Shown here piece by piece: positions 18,734 to 28,096 of a stretch of DNA of 64,000 nucleotides. Each line of letters begins with the position of its first letter. Positions within the stretch are counted from its first letter, which is position 1. A model generated the notes under the pieces. The model was not told the DNA's origin. It did no database searches and was given only the letters and a program-made list of their open reading frames with translations. Both the position numbers and the translations under genes were made by a program. Location: the NCBI RefSeq assembly GCF_002927045.1, contig NZ_PRDW01000004.1, forward strand, positions 62,001 through 126,000, read 5' to 3'. This stretch comes from Mycetohabitans endofungorum (GTDB lineage: Bacteria; Pseudomonadota; Gammaproteobacteria; Burkholderiales; Burkholderiaceae).

Positions 18734-19105
18734 TCAACTGCGCGCTAGCACGACCACGCCGAGCAGAATGATACCGATGCCGACGAGGCGCTGTGCCGAC
18801 ATGGCCTCGCCGAACAGGTACCAGGCCGCTACCGCATTGACCGCGTAGCCGAGCGACAACATCGGGTAGGCGATCGACACGTCCACGCGCGACAGCCCGA
18901 GGATCCAGACGACGACGCTGACGACATAGCATGCCAACCCGCCGATGATCGGCCACTGCGTGGCTAGCCGCGCGCTGACCGGCACGATGTTCGCCACTGA
19001 GAATTCAAAATGGCCGACTGCATTCACCCCGGCCTTGAGCAGCAATTGCGCGCACGTGTTGAGCAGCACGCCGGAAAGAATGCACGCAAGGGAAATCGGA
19101 TTCAT
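18734..19105 (-). CDS. Small EamA/SMR-type flippase subunit (ArnE/ArnF-like)
   Basis: Four-helix membrane protein of 123 residues starting MNPISLACILSGVLLNTCAQLLLKAG. It matches the small-multidrug-resistance/EamA half-unit fold of ArnE and ArnF, which in E. coli form a heterodimer flipping undecaprenyl-phosphate-Ara4N across the inner membrane. Only one such gene is present here, so a homodimer or an unlinked partner is implied. It sits 13 bases after arnT and before arnB. I use the ATG at 19105; the frame is open upstream to 19165, inside arnT. I cannot say which E. coli subunit it resembles more. Confidence 0.8.
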   Translation of the reverse strand: MNPISLACILSGVLLNTCAQLLLKAGVNAVGHFEFSVANIVPVSARLATQWPIIGGLACYVVSVVVWILGLSRVDVSIAYPMLSLGYAVNAVAAWYLFGEAMSAQRLVGIGIILLGVVVLARS

Positions 19106-19118
19106 CTTTAGGCTCGGC

Positions 19119-20894
19119 TTACGGTTGAGGTTTGGCGACGACGACGCGCCGCGTGTCGTGCGCAATCACCTGCATCGGCACGCCGGCGGCGGCCAGTTGC
19201 CCGTACAGCGATGGCGGCAACAACGCCAGTGCTGGCCCGGGCTCATGCCACCGGGCGCGCCACTGGTCAATCGTCGGAATCCACTTGCTCGGCTCGATCG
19301 TTGCGCCGAACCATAGCTCATCCGCGTGCTGGACCATGATGGTCGTGTGGCGGACATAGAACGGCAGCGTATGGTCGAGCATGTCTACCGAGTAGAACGG
19401 CGTTTCGGCCGGCAGCTTCGCCAGCTCTGCCCGGACCGCCGGTGCGAGCAGGGCGCCGCTGCTTTGTCGTCCGAACACCTCGTGGCCATTGCCGCCGATG
19501 GCGCCGAGCAGGAACCAGCCGATGCCGAATACAACGATGCTCGCTGTCGTCGGTGCGGCATGCGGTGCGGTGCCGGGCGGCAGCGCGCGCCGCCGCACGA
19601 GCCAGCTGGCGAGCAGCGTCAACACGAGGCCGACGCCGATGGCGATCTCAACCCAGACGATGAATTCGCGATACAGCGCGTTCGGCGTCTTCGCGTCGCC
19701 ATATCCGATCAGCGCGAAGTACGCCACCACGGCCGCTATGGCCAGGAACGCCGCATAGCCGAGCAGGTGCCGCTGCCATTGCGCGCGCGTGACCCCCGGC
19801 AGGTATAGGCCGATCACCAGGGCCAGCGCCGGTGCCACAGGCAGCGTGTACGAGATCAGCTTCGAATGCGACGCGCTAAAGAACAGGAAGATGAACGCGG
19901 ACCACACCAGCAGTAGTGTGACTGGCGCGAAGCCGTTCTGCTGGCGCGGCATCCGCCAACTCTGGCGCACGCTCTGTGCGGCGATCGAGACCCAAGGCAG
20001 GAAGCCCACGAGCAGCACGCCGGCGAAATAATAGAATGGCCCGGGCCGGTTTTGCGCGGGTGTTAGGTAGCGCTCGAACTGCTGAACGATGAAAAAATAA
20101 TGGAAGAACTCTGGATTGTTGCGTTGTACGAGCACGAACCATGGCAGTACGATCCCGGCAAAGACCAGCGCGCCGCTGATCAGGTAGAGCCGTTTCCACA
20201 CCGCCCAGTCACGCGCCACCACGGTGTAGATCACCAGCGCCGCGCCCGGCAGGATCAGCCCAACCAGGCCTTTGGACAGGACCGCCAGCGCCATCGACGC
20301 CCAGCACAGCCACATCCAGCCACGTCGCGTGCGGGCCGGCAGGTGCGCGCGTTGGGCCAGCAGTAGCGAGCACAGCGTCAGTGCCATCCAAAACGCCAGG
20401 CCCGTGTCCAGCACGTTGAAGTGGCCCATCAGGTTCCAGTACGGCGACGCGGCCAGCACCAGTGCCGCCATCAGCCCGGCAGCCGGATTGAACACGCGCG
20501 CGCCGGTGTAGCCCACCAGCAGGATGCCGGCAAAACCGCACAGCGCCGTGTAGAGCCGCGCCTGCCACTCGCCCAGGCCGAACCAGGCGAACGTGATGGC
20601 GTTGAACCAGGTCTGCAGCGGTGGCTTCTCGAAATACTTGTACCCGTTGTAGCGCGGGGTGATCCAGTCGCCGGTGACGAGCATCTCGCGCGCCATTTCC
20701 GCGTAGCGTCCCTCGTCGCTCGGGATCAGGTGGCGCCAGTTCAATTGCAGGAACCATACGAGCGAGAACAGCAGCATGAGCGGCAGCAGCGCCGCTGGCG
20801 ATAGCGGCAACGCGCGCGACGGCGTGTTGCTGGAGGCGCTGGGCGGGACGGTCGATGGTGCCGTCGGCCGCATCGGGTCGAGCAAGTCTTGCAT
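19119..20894 (-). CDS. arnT: Lipid A Ara4N transferase ArnT (GT83)
   Basis: Integral membrane glycosyltransferase that moves Ara4N from the undecaprenyl carrier to lipid A phosphates on the periplasmic side. This gives a less negative surface and resistance to cationic peptides. The 591-residue product has a first hydrophobic helix near residue 35. The periplasmic-loop motif PSDEGRYAEMAREM carries the conserved acidic residues, and YFEKPPLQTWF and GHFNVLDTGLAFWM follow. Around a dozen helices are visible, plus a soluble C-terminal domain. It is the first arn gene of the cluster, about 100 bases downstream of the Mth938-like gene. Confidence 0.92.
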   Translation of the reverse strand: MQDLLDPMRPTAPSTVPPSASSNTPSRALPLSPAALLPLMLLFSLVWFLQLNWRHLIPSDEGRYAEMAREMLVTGDWITPRYNGYKYFEKPPLQTWFNAITFAWFGLGEWQARLYTALCGFAGILLVGYTGARVFNPAAGLMAALVLAASPYWNLMGHFNVLDTGLAFWMALTLCSLLLAQRAHLPARTRRGWMWLCWASMALAVLSKGLVGLILPGAALVIYTVVARDWAVWKRLYLISGALVFAGIVLPWFVLVQRNNPEFFHYFFIVQQFERYLTPAQNRPGPFYYFAGVLLVGFLPWVSIAAQSVRQSWRMPRQQNGFAPVTLLLVWSAFIFLFFSASHSKLISYTLPVAPALALVIGLYLPGVTRAQWQRHLLGYAAFLAIAAVVAYFALIGYGDAKTPNALYREFIVWVEIAIGVGLVLTLLASWLVRRRALPPGTAPHAAPTTASIVVFGIGWFLLGAIGGNGHEVFGRQSSGALLAPAVRAELAKLPAETPFYSVDMLDHTLPFYVRHTTIMVQHADELWFGATIEPSKWIPTIDQWRARWHEPGPALALLPPSLYGQLAAAGVPMQVIAHDTRRVVVAKPQP

Positions 20895-21000
20895 CAGCTA
20901 TCCGTTTTTTAGAGAGTGTGTAGTCGTAGTGGACGCGCGCATGGGCCCGCCCGTCATGGGCCGTGGTGCAGTTAACGGGCCGCCGCATGGTGGCTCGCGC

Positions 21001-21390
21001 TCATGGTTTTTCGATCAGCAGCGCGAGCGCGACCTTGCGGCCCTCGGCCATCAGGATGTTATAGGTGCGGCACGCGGCCTGGAAATCCATCGCCTCGATA
21101 CCGATGCGCTGGCGCGACAGCGCCACGGTCAGCCGCGGGTGCGCGAAGCGCAGCCGTGCGCCGGTCCCGAAGATCACGACCTCGACACCGGATTCGCCGG
21201 CGGACTCAACCAGCGCGTCAAAATGCTCGGGCGTGAGCGCATCGAACGAGGACACCGGCCACGGCGCGACCGGCGCCTGCGGGAAGACCAGAATGCTGTG
21301 CTCGTAGCGTTGCAGATTGACGTCGACATAGTCAGCGCCGTAACCGGTCACGGTATTCAGGGCGTCGGCGGAATCCTGGTGTAATTTCAA
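21001..21390 (-). CDS. Mth938-like domain protein
   Basis: Small protein of 129 residues from the Mth938/NDUFAF3-like family (formerly DUF498). The function in bacteria is unclear; the mitochondrial relative NDUFAF3 helps assemble complex I. It contains GVEVVIFGTGARLRF and the conserved region IGIEAMDFQAACRTYNILMAEGR. It heads the minus-strand block, upstream of arnT with a gap of about 106 bases, and may share its transcript. It is intact. Confidence 0.85.
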   Translation of the reverse strand: MKLHQDSADALNTVTGYGADYVDVNLQRYEHSILVFPQAPVAPWPVSSFDALTPEHFDALVESAGESGVEVVIFGTGARLRFAHPRLTVALSRQRIGIEAMDFQAACRTYNILMAEGRKVALALLIEKP

Positions 21391-21714
21391 TGCAACGTTC
21401 CATGTGCGCCCGCCGCATGCGGCAGGCGAGACGGTTGGCGCGAGTTATGGGACAATGAAAACGACTCGCGCGGGCCCAGCGAGTTCCGCGTGCGGCACGT
21501 GTGGCCGCCACGGGCGAGCCGCCCGCGATCGTTTGATGCATTGCGGAACTACGCCAGAATCCGCTAAATTATACCCTTTGTTGTCCGTTAAGCTCGCTAG
21601 ATCGCGCGAGCGGCGCCGCGCCAGCGGGCGATGTGCGGCCCGGCGCCCCGGCTGCCATCCGGCGCTGGCCAAGTTCCAGCGTGAGCACCAATTCCCCTTA
21701 CCGAAGCGTTGGCC
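21391..21714 (+). promoter_or_regulatory. Divergent intergenic region between the Mth938-like gene and alaA
   Basis: About 320 bases carrying the promoters of two divergent transcripts. On the plus strand, TTGCGG at 21541-21546 and TAAATT at 21564-21569, 17 bases apart, form a plausible alaA promoter, leaving a leader of about 135 bases. No terminator-antiterminator or riboswitch fold was recognised by eye in the leader. Confidence 0.35.
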
Positions 21715-22941
21715 GTGAAGCCCATCCTGAAATCAAATAAGTTGTCAAATGTCTGTTACGACATACGCGGGCCCGTGCTCGAGGAGGCCAAGCGCCTCGA
21801 GGAAGAGGGGCACCGGATCATTAAGCTGAACATCGGCAATCTTGCTGCGTTCGGCTTTGGCGCGCCTGACGAGATTATCACTGACATGATCCGCAACCTG
21901 CCGGAGTCGTCCGGCTATTCGGATTCGAAGGGTGTGTTCGCAGCGCGTAAATCCATCATGCACTACACGCAGCAGAAGGGCATCGCCGGTGTCAAGCTCG
22001 AAGATGTCTTCATTGGCAATGGCGCGTCCGAGTTGATCGTGATGGCGATGCAAGGCTTGCTGAATGATGGCGACGAGGTGCTGTTGCCAGCGCCGGACTA
22101 CCCGTTGTGGACCGCGGCGGTCAGTCTGTCGGGCGGCACGCCGGTTCACTACCGGTGCGACGAGTACAACGGCTGGCTGCCGGATCTGGACGATATGCGC
22201 GCGAAGATCTCGCCGAATACGCGTGCCCTGGTGATCATCAACCCGAACAACCCGACCGGTGCGCTGTACCCGGACGACCTCTTGCGGGCGATGCTCGAGC
22301 TTGCACGCCAGCACCAGCTGATCGTGTTCTCCGACGAAGTCTACGACAAGATCGTCTACGACGGCGGTGTGCACACGTCGGTCGGCGCGCTATCGCAGGA
22401 CGTGCTCACCGTCACGTTCAACAGCTTGTCCAAGAGCTACCGGTCTTGCGGCTACCGGGCCGGCTGGATGGTGGTGTCCGGCGACAAGCGGCATGCGACC
22501 GACTATCTGGAAGGGCTCGGCATCCTCGCATCGATGCGGCTGTGCGCGAACGTGCCGGGCCAATATGCGATCCAGACCGCGCTGGGCGGCTACCAGAGCA
22601 TCAACGAGCTGATCCAGCCGGGCGGGCGCCTGTACAAGCAGCGCGAGCTTGCCTACGATATGCTCAGCGCGATTCCAGGCGTGTCGGTCGTCAGGCCGAA
22701 GGCGGCCTTATACATGTTTCCCAGGCTGGATCCGGCTGTCTATCCGGTGCGTGACGACCAGCAACTGATTCTGGAGTTGTTGCAGCAGGAGCGGGTGCTG
22801 CTGGTGCAGGGCACCGGATTCAACTGGCCCGCTCCCGACCACTTCCGGGTCGTATTCCTACCCAACGTCGATGACCTGAGCGATGCGCTGAGTCGTGTCG
22901 CACGGTTTCTCGACAGCTACCGCAAGCGTACGAGCGCGTGA
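21715..22941 (+). CDS. alaA: Alanine aminotransferase (AlaA-type class I aminotransferase)
   Basis: PLP enzyme expected to interconvert pyruvate/glutamate with alanine/2-oxoglutarate. It has the AlaA N-terminus KPILKSNKL.NVCYDIRGPVL and the substrate loop NIGNLAAFGF. INPNNPTGALY is the class I signature, and the PLP lysine lies in NSLSKSYR. I start at GTG 21715 (MKPILKSNK, 408 residues), which matches relatives; a TTG two codons upstream at 21709 is the alternative. Neither has a strong ribosome binding site. It precedes hom, with which it is conserved in Burkholderia, linking pyruvate-family and aspartate-family amino acid synthesis. Confidence 0.9.
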   Translation: MKPILKSNKLSNVCYDIRGPVLEEAKRLEEEGHRIIKLNIGNLAAFGFGAPDEIITDMIRNLPESSGYSDSKGVFAARKSIMHYTQQKGIAGVKLEDVFIGNGASELIVMAMQGLLNDGDEVLLPAPDYPLWTAAVSLSGGTPVHYRCDEYNGWLPDLDDMRAKISPNTRALVIINPNNPTGALYPDDLLRAMLELARQHQLIVFSDEVYDKIVYDGGVHTSVGALSQDVLTVTFNSLSKSYRSCGYRAGWMVVSGDKRHATDYLEGLGILASMRLCANVPGQYAIQTALGGYQSINELIQPGGRLYKQRELAYDMLSAIPGVSVVRPKAALYMFPRLDPAVYPVRDDQQLILELLQQERVLLVQGTGFNWPAPDHFRVVFLPNVDDLSDALSRVARFLDSYRKRTSA

Positions 22942-22996
22942 AGCGCGTCGCGCGCGTTGCTCCCCCCTTTCAATGACCCATGACACACGCGGGATG

Positions 22997-24328
22997 ATGG
23001 AACCGATCAAAGTAGGATTGTTGGGCTTTGGCACGGTCGGCAGCGGCACGTTCAACGTGTTGCGCCGCAACCAGGAAGAAATCAGCCGTCGGGCCGGCCG
23101 CGGAATCGAAATCACGCGCGTCGCGGTGCGCAATCCGGCCAAGGCGCAGCAGGTGCTGGGCGATGCGCTCGGCACGGTGGCGCTGACGTCGGACTTTGCC
23201 GCGGTGGTCGACGATCCGTCGCTGGACATCATTGCGGAAATGATTGGCGGCACTGACATCGCCCGCGAACTCGTGCTGCGTGCGATCCACAACGGCAAGC
23301 ATGTGGTGACGGCCAACAAGGCGTTGCTCGCGGTGCATGGAACCGAAATCTTCGAGGCAGCGCGCGTCAAGGGCGTGATGGTCGCGTTCGAAGCCGCGGT
23401 AGCCGGCGGTATCCCGATCATCAAGGCGTTGCGCGAGGGTCTGACGGCAAACCGCATCCAGTATATCGCTGGCATCATCAACGGCACCACAAACTTCATC
23501 CTGTCTGAGATGCGCGAGCGCGGCCTGGATTTCGCGACCGCGCTGGCCGACGCGCAGCGGCTCGGCTACGCGGAGGCCGACCCGACATTCGACGTCGAGG
23601 GGATTGACGCCGCACACAAGGCCACGATCATGGCGGCGATCGCATTCGGCGTGCCGGTGCAGTTCGAGCGTGCCTATGTCGAGGGAATCACCCGGCTGGA
23701 CGCGCTGGATATTCGCTACGCGGAGGAACTTGGCTACCGGATCAAGCTGCTCGGCATTGCGCGGCGCACCACGCAAGGCATCGAGTTGCGCGTGCATCCG
23801 ACGCTGATTCCGGCCAAGCGGCTGATCGCGAACGTGCAGGGCGCGATGAACGCGGTCCTGGTCTACGGCGATGCGGTGGGCGCAACGCTGTACTATGGCA
23901 AGGGGGCGGGTGCCGAGCCGACGGCGTCGGCCGTGGTTGCCGACCTGGTTGACGTCACGCGGCTGCACACGGCGGACCCCAACAATCGCGTGCCGCACTT
24001 GGCATTCCAACCGGACCGGTTGGCGACCACACCGATCCTGCCAATCGACGAGGTCACCAGCAGCTACTACTTGCGGCTGCGTGTCGCGGACCAAACCGGC
24101 GTGCTTGCTGACATCACGCGCATCCTCGCGGCCCTAGGCATCTCGATCGATGCGCTGCTGCAAAAGGAGTCGGAGGTCGTCGACGCAAGCCAGGCGGGCG
24201 AGACCGATATCATCCTGATCACGCACGAGACGCTGGAGAAGAACATCAATACGGCGATTTCTCGTATCGAAGCGTTGTCCACGGTGCGCTCGGGCGTGAC
24301 CCGGCTGCGCATGGAAGCGTTGAACTGA
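22997..24328 (+). CDS. hom: Homoserine dehydrogenase
   Basis: NAD(P)-dependent reduction of aspartate semialdehyde to homoserine, the branch point to threonine and methionine. The 443-residue product from ATG 22997 (MEPIKVGLLGFGTVGSG) has a Rossmann GxGxVGxG. The catalytic-domain segment GGIPIIKALREGLTANRI is followed by GIINGTTNFIL and YAEADPTFDVEGIDAAHK. A C-terminal ACT domain begins near LRLRVADQTGVLADI, the usual site of threonine feedback. The frame extends upstream to 22895 without similarity. It is monofunctional, with no aspartokinase part. thrC follows 52 bases later. Confidence 0.94.
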   Translation: MEPIKVGLLGFGTVGSGTFNVLRRNQEEISRRAGRGIEITRVAVRNPAKAQQVLGDALGTVALTSDFAAVVDDPSLDIIAEMIGGTDIARELVLRAIHNGKHVVTANKALLAVHGTEIFEAARVKGVMVAFEAAVAGGIPIIKALREGLTANRIQYIAGIINGTTNFILSEMRERGLDFATALADAQRLGYAEADPTFDVEGIDAAHKATIMAAIAFGVPVQFERAYVEGITRLDALDIRYAEELGYRIKLLGIARRTTQGIELRVHPTLIPAKRLIANVQGAMNAVLVYGDAVGATLYYGKGAGAEPTASAVVADLVDVTRLHTADPNNRVPHLAFQPDRLATTPILPIDEVTSSYYLRLRVADQTGVLADITRILAALGISIDALLQKESEVVDASQAGETDIILITHETLEKNINTAISRIEALSTVRSGVTRLRMEALN

Positions 24329-24380
24329 CGCCAACGCCAATCGCTTCGGCCGGTAGCCGGAGCGCCAGGAGCATTTCCGG

Positions 24381-25832
24381 ATGAACTACATTTCCACGCG
24401 CGGCGCCGGGCTCGGCGAGCGCCATTCGTTTTCCGACATCCTACTCGGCGGTCTTGCAAAGGATGGCGGCCTGTATTTGCCGGCGCAGTATCCGCATGTG
24501 TCCGACGCCGAGTTGTCCCGCTGGCGTACGCTGTCCTATGCGGACTTGGCATTCGAGATCCTGGCGAAATTCTGTGACGACATGCCGGCTGACGACTTGC
24601 TGGCACTGACGCGGCGCACCTATCGTGCCGACGTGTACGCAAACGTGCGCGACGGCAGCGATGCGCAGCGCATCACGCCGCTCAAGACGCTGGGCTTCGA
24701 GGGTGGCGCGCCGCTGGCGCTGCTCGAGCTGTCCAACGGCCCGACGCTCGCGTTCAAGGACATGGCGATGCAGTTGCTCGGCAACCTGTTCGAGTACGCG
24801 TTGGCGCGCCATGGCCAGCAATTGAACATCCTTGGCGCGACGTCTGGCGACACCGGCAGCGCCGCCGAATACGCGATGCGCGGTAAGCGGGGCGTGCGCG
24901 TGTTCATGTTGTCGCCGCATCGCAAGATGAGCGCGTTCCAGACCGCGCAGATGTTCAGCCTGCAGGACCCGAACATCGTTAATATCGCGGTCGAAGGAGT
25001 GTTCGACGATTGCCAGGACATTGTCAAGGCCGTCTCAAACGACCACGCGTTCAAGGCCCGCTATCAAATCGGCACGGTCAACTCGATCAACTGGGCCCGA
25101 GTTGTCGCACAGGTTGTCTACTATTTTCGAGGCTATTTCGAGGCGACGCGCGGCAACGACCAGCGCGTGTCGTTTACAGTCCCGTCGGGCAATTTCGGCA
25201 ATGTGTGCGCCGGCCACATCGCGCGGATGATGGGCTTGCCGATCGACAAGCTGGTGGTTGCCACCAACGAGAACGACGTGCTTGACGAGTTCTTTCGCAC
25301 CGGTAATTATCGCGTGCGCGCCGCGGCTGAAACCCACCATACGACCAGTCCCAGCATGGACATCTCGAAGGCGTCGAATTTCGAGCGCTTCGTCTTTGAC
25401 TTGCTGGGCCGCGATTCGGCACGCGTGTTGCAGTTGTTCCGCGACGTCGAGGCCAAGGGCGGGTTTGACTTGGCCGCGTCGGGTGATTTTGCCCGCGTGC
25501 GCGAGTTCGGTTTCGTGTCCGGTCGCAGCACGCACGCGGATCGAATCGCGACGATCCGCGACGTCCACCGTCGCTACCAGGCGATGATCGACACGCATAC
25601 GGCGGACGGCGTGAAGGTGGCGCGCGAATACCTGGAGCCGGGGGTGCCAATGATCGTGCTCGAGACCGCGCAACCGATCAAGTTCGGCGATACGATCCGC
25701 GAGGCGCTGGATCGGGATCCTCCGCGTCCGCCGGCCTTTGACGGACTGGAGGCGTTGCCGCAGCGTTTCACCGTGTTGCCGGCCGATGCCGCGCGCGTGA
25801 AGGACTTCATTCGCGCGCAGATCGACGGCTAG
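24381..25832 (+). CDS. thrC: Threonine synthase
   Basis: PLP-dependent conversion of O-phosphohomoserine to threonine. The 483-residue product starts MNYISTRGAG, the usual N-terminus of the longer threonine synthase type. The PLP lysine is in TLAFKDMAMQ. GATSGDTGSAAEYAM is the phosphate-binding loop, and FTVPSGNFGNVCAG follows. AGGAG lies 9 bases before the ATG. Pairing with hom, without thrB in the window, means homoserine kinase is encoded elsewhere. Confidence 0.95.
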   Translation: MNYISTRGAGLGERHSFSDILLGGLAKDGGLYLPAQYPHVSDAELSRWRTLSYADLAFEILAKFCDDMPADDLLALTRRTYRADVYANVRDGSDAQRITPLKTLGFEGGAPLALLELSNGPTLAFKDMAMQLLGNLFEYALARHGQQLNILGATSGDTGSAAEYAMRGKRGVRVFMLSPHRKMSAFQTAQMFSLQDPNIVNIAVEGVFDDCQDIVKAVSNDHAFKARYQIGTVNSINWARVVAQVVYYFRGYFEATRGNDQRVSFTVPSGNFGNVCAGHIARMMGLPIDKLVVATNENDVLDEFFRTGNYRVRAAAETHHTTSPSMDISKASNFERFVFDLLGRDSARVLQLFRDVEAKGGFDLAASGDFARVREFGFVSGRSTHADRIATIRDVHRRYQAMIDTHTADGVKVAREYLEPGVPMIVLETAQPIKFGDTIREALDRDPPRPPAFDGLEALPQRFTVLPADAARVKDFIRAQIDG

Positions 25833-25898
25833 GCGGCGTACCGGTGCGGTGCCGGGGCTACAATACGCTTTTATCCGTCAACATCCGGCCCGACTCCG

Positions 25899-27242
25899 AT
25901 GTCGATCCCGAACGATACCGCGCCGGTGGTGGGCGCTAGTCAAACGGCCTGCGCCGCCACGGCTACGGCTACGGGCGCCGCCCGCCCGCCACTGCTGGCC
26001 ACACAGGACGCACTTGCGCAATTGCTGGCCGCGGCATTTCCATTATGCGCGCAGCCCGACGCAATCGAGACCGTACCGACGCAGGACGCGCTGAACCGCG
26101 TGTTAGCCACTGACATTCACTCGGCGCTCGATGTGCCGCCGGCCGACATCAGCGCGATGGACGGCTACGCGGTGCGGGCCGTCGACGTTGTGGCCGGCCG
26201 GCCGATGTGCGTGTCGCAACGCGTGCCAGCCGGGCATGCGCCCGGTGGCGCGCTCGAGGCCGGCACCGCGGCGCGCGTTTTCACCGGTGCGCAACTACCC
26301 GCGGGCGCTGACACGGTCGTGATGCAGGAGCAGGCGCAGGCGCACGGCGAGACGGTCGCGTTTGATGCAGCGCCGCCAATGGGCGACTGGATCAACCGGC
26401 GTGGTTCGGATATCTGCAAGGATGCGGTGATTTTGCCCGCCGGCATGCGGCTAACGCCACAGGCGTTAGGCCTGGCCGCGTCGGTCGGCTATGCGACGTT
26501 GCCGGTCGCGCGCCGGCCGAGGGTCGCGATAGCCTTCACCGGCGACGAGTTGACGATGCCTGGCGAGCCATTGCGTAAAGGCGCAATCTACAATTCGAGC
26601 CGGTTCACGCTCGGTGGGCTGCTGGCCGCACTCGGCTGTGACGTGACGGACCTCGGCATCGTGCCGGACCGGCTTGATGCGACGCGCGATGCGCTGCGCG
26701 AGGCGGCGCTCGCGCATGACCTGATCCTCACTTCCGGCGGCGTATCGGTGGGCGACGAGGATCACGTGCGGGCCGCGGTTCAAGCTGAAGGTTCGCTGCA
26801 CCTGTGGCAGATCGCGATGAAGCCGGGCAAGCCGCTTGCGTTCGGCACGGTGCACCGACCGGCGGCCGCGGGGGCGCTGTGCGTCAGCGCGCCACACGAC
26901 GCAGCGTTCTTTATCGGCTTGCCTGGCAATCCGGTGTCCAGCTTCGTGACGTTCCTGTTGTTCGTGCGCCCGTTCATCCTACGCTTGGCCGGCACGGGAT
27001 GCGTCGAGCCTCGTGTACTGCGCATGCGCGCCGATTTTACGCAAAAGAAGGCGGATTGCCGCAATGAATTCCTGCGCGCACGAATCAACGACGCTGGAGG
27101 TCTCGACCTGTTCCCGAACCAAAGTTCGGCGGTGCTGACATCCACGGTGTGGGGGGACGGATTGATCGACAATCCGCCCGGGCACGCGATCCAGGCGGGC
27201 GAGATGGTGCGTTTCCTGCCATTCTCGACGTTGCTGGCGTGA
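25899..27242 (+). CDS. moeA: Molybdopterin molybdenumtransferase MoeA
   Basis: Inserts molybdate into adenylylated molybdopterin. The 447 residues include an N-terminal extension of about 35 Ala/Thr-rich residues before the family start. Then come DVPPADISAMDGYAVRA (domain I), GAQLPAGADTVVMQEQ, and the MoaB-like domain with TSGGVSVGDEDHVRAAV. FIGLPGNPVSSFVTF and the C-terminal beta domain complete the fold. It opens a molybdenum-cofactor group with moaD and moaE. A -10-like TACAAT is visible at about 25860, without a convincing -35. Confidence 0.94.
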   Translation: MSIPNDTAPVVGASQTACAATATATGAARPPLLATQDALAQLLAAAFPLCAQPDAIETVPTQDALNRVLATDIHSALDVPPADISAMDGYAVRAVDVVAGRPMCVSQRVPAGHAPGGALEAGTAARVFTGAQLPAGADTVVMQEQAQAHGETVAFDAAPPMGDWINRRGSDICKDAVILPAGMRLTPQALGLAASVGYATLPVARRPRVAIAFTGDELTMPGEPLRKGAIYNSSRFTLGGLLAALGCDVTDLGIVPDRLDATRDALREAALAHDLILTSGGVSVGDEDHVRAAVQAEGSLHLWQIAMKPGKPLAFGTVHRPAAAGALCVSAPHDAAFFIGLPGNPVSSFVTFLLFVRPFILRLAGTGCVEPRVLRMRADFTQKKADCRNEFLRARINDAGGLDLFPNQSSAVLTSTVWGDGLIDNPPGHAIQAGEMVRFLPFSTLLA

Positions 27243-27300
27243 CGGCGTGGCAGAACGACGGTGAGGGGTCGCGCGGCGGAAATAGGATTTTCAACGGTCA

Positions 27301-27564
27301 ATGGCAATGAAGATCGAACTGAGGTTTTTTGCAAGTGTGCGCGAGGCGGTCGGCACGGACGCGGAAACGGTTGACGTACCGGACAGCGTTAACACGGTCG
27401 GCGACGTGCGCGCGTGGCTATGTTCGCGCGGCGGCGCGTGGGCAGGCGCACTGGCGGGTACGCGCCCGTTGCGCATGGCGTGCGACCACGTCATGACTGA
27501 TCCGTCGACGCGACTGACTGACGGCTGCGAGGTGGCATTTTTTCCACCCGTCACCGGCGGGTGA
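27301..27564 (+). CDS. moaD: Molybdopterin synthase sulfur carrier subunit
   Basis: Ubiquitin-fold protein whose C-terminal Gly-Gly carries the thiocarboxylate sulfur for molybdopterin. The 87-residue product has the beta-grasp pattern IELRFFASVREAVG and DGCEVAFFPPVTGG, ending in the required GG. The ATG at 27301 is followed by another at 27307, and either could be used; no strong ribosome binding site helps decide. It lies between moeA and moaE. Confidence 0.92.
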   Translation: MAMKIELRFFASVREAVGTDAETVDVPDSVNTVGDVRAWLCSRGGAWAGALAGTRPLRMACDHVMTDPSTRLTDGCEVAFFPPVTGG

Positions 27565-27601
27565 TACGGCAGCGGCCGGGCGGAGTAACGCGGAGGATGA
27601 G

Positions 27602-28096
27602 ATGACAGTCAGCGTGCAGGCGCACGATTTCGACGTGACGACGGAGCTTGCCCGGCTGCGTGCGGGCCATCCACGCATCGGCGCGGTGGTCAGCTTCGTG
27701 GGTACCGTGCGCGAGTTGAGCGACGGTGAGCCAATCAGCGCGTTGGAGTTAGAGCATTATCCGGGCATGACCGAACGGGCGCTGGAGGCCATTGTTGCCG
27801 AAGCCGAGCGCCGCTGGGCAGGCATCGACGTGCGTGTGGTGCACCGGCACGGGCGGCTCGACGCGGGTGAGCAGATCGTGCTGGTCGCGGTCGCGGCTGC
27901 GCATCGCGGTGACGCGTTTGCCGCCTGCGAGTTCGTGATGGACTACCTAAAGGCTAACGCGCCTTTTTGGAAAAAGGAGTGTACCGGGCAACGCGAGCGC
28001 TGGGTCGAGGCGCGCGCCGCCGACGACGCGGCGCTCGCGCGCTGGAGCATTGCGTCGCACAACGCGGCGAAGGGTCCGCTTGCCGACGATCAGTGA
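27602..28096 (+). CDS. moaE: Molybdopterin synthase catalytic subunit
   Basis: Large subunit that converts cyclic pyranopterin monophosphate to molybdopterin using MoaD thiocarboxylate. The 164 residues contain GAVVSFVGTVRELSDG, LELEHYPGMTERAL and VHRHGRLDAGEQIVLVAVAAAHRGDAF shortened here by position (about residues 81-107). PFWKKE supplies the active-site lysines. A GGAGG lies 6 bases before the ATG. Its last 7 bases overlap the convergent hemoglobin gene. Confidence 0.94.
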   Translation: MTVSVQAHDFDVTTELARLRAGHPRIGAVVSFVGTVRELSDGEPISALELEHYPGMTERALEAIVAEAERRWAGIDVRVVHRHGRLDAGEQIVLVAVAAAHRGDAFAACEFVMDYLKANAPFWKKECTGQRERWVEARAADDAALARWSIASHNAAKGPLADDQ

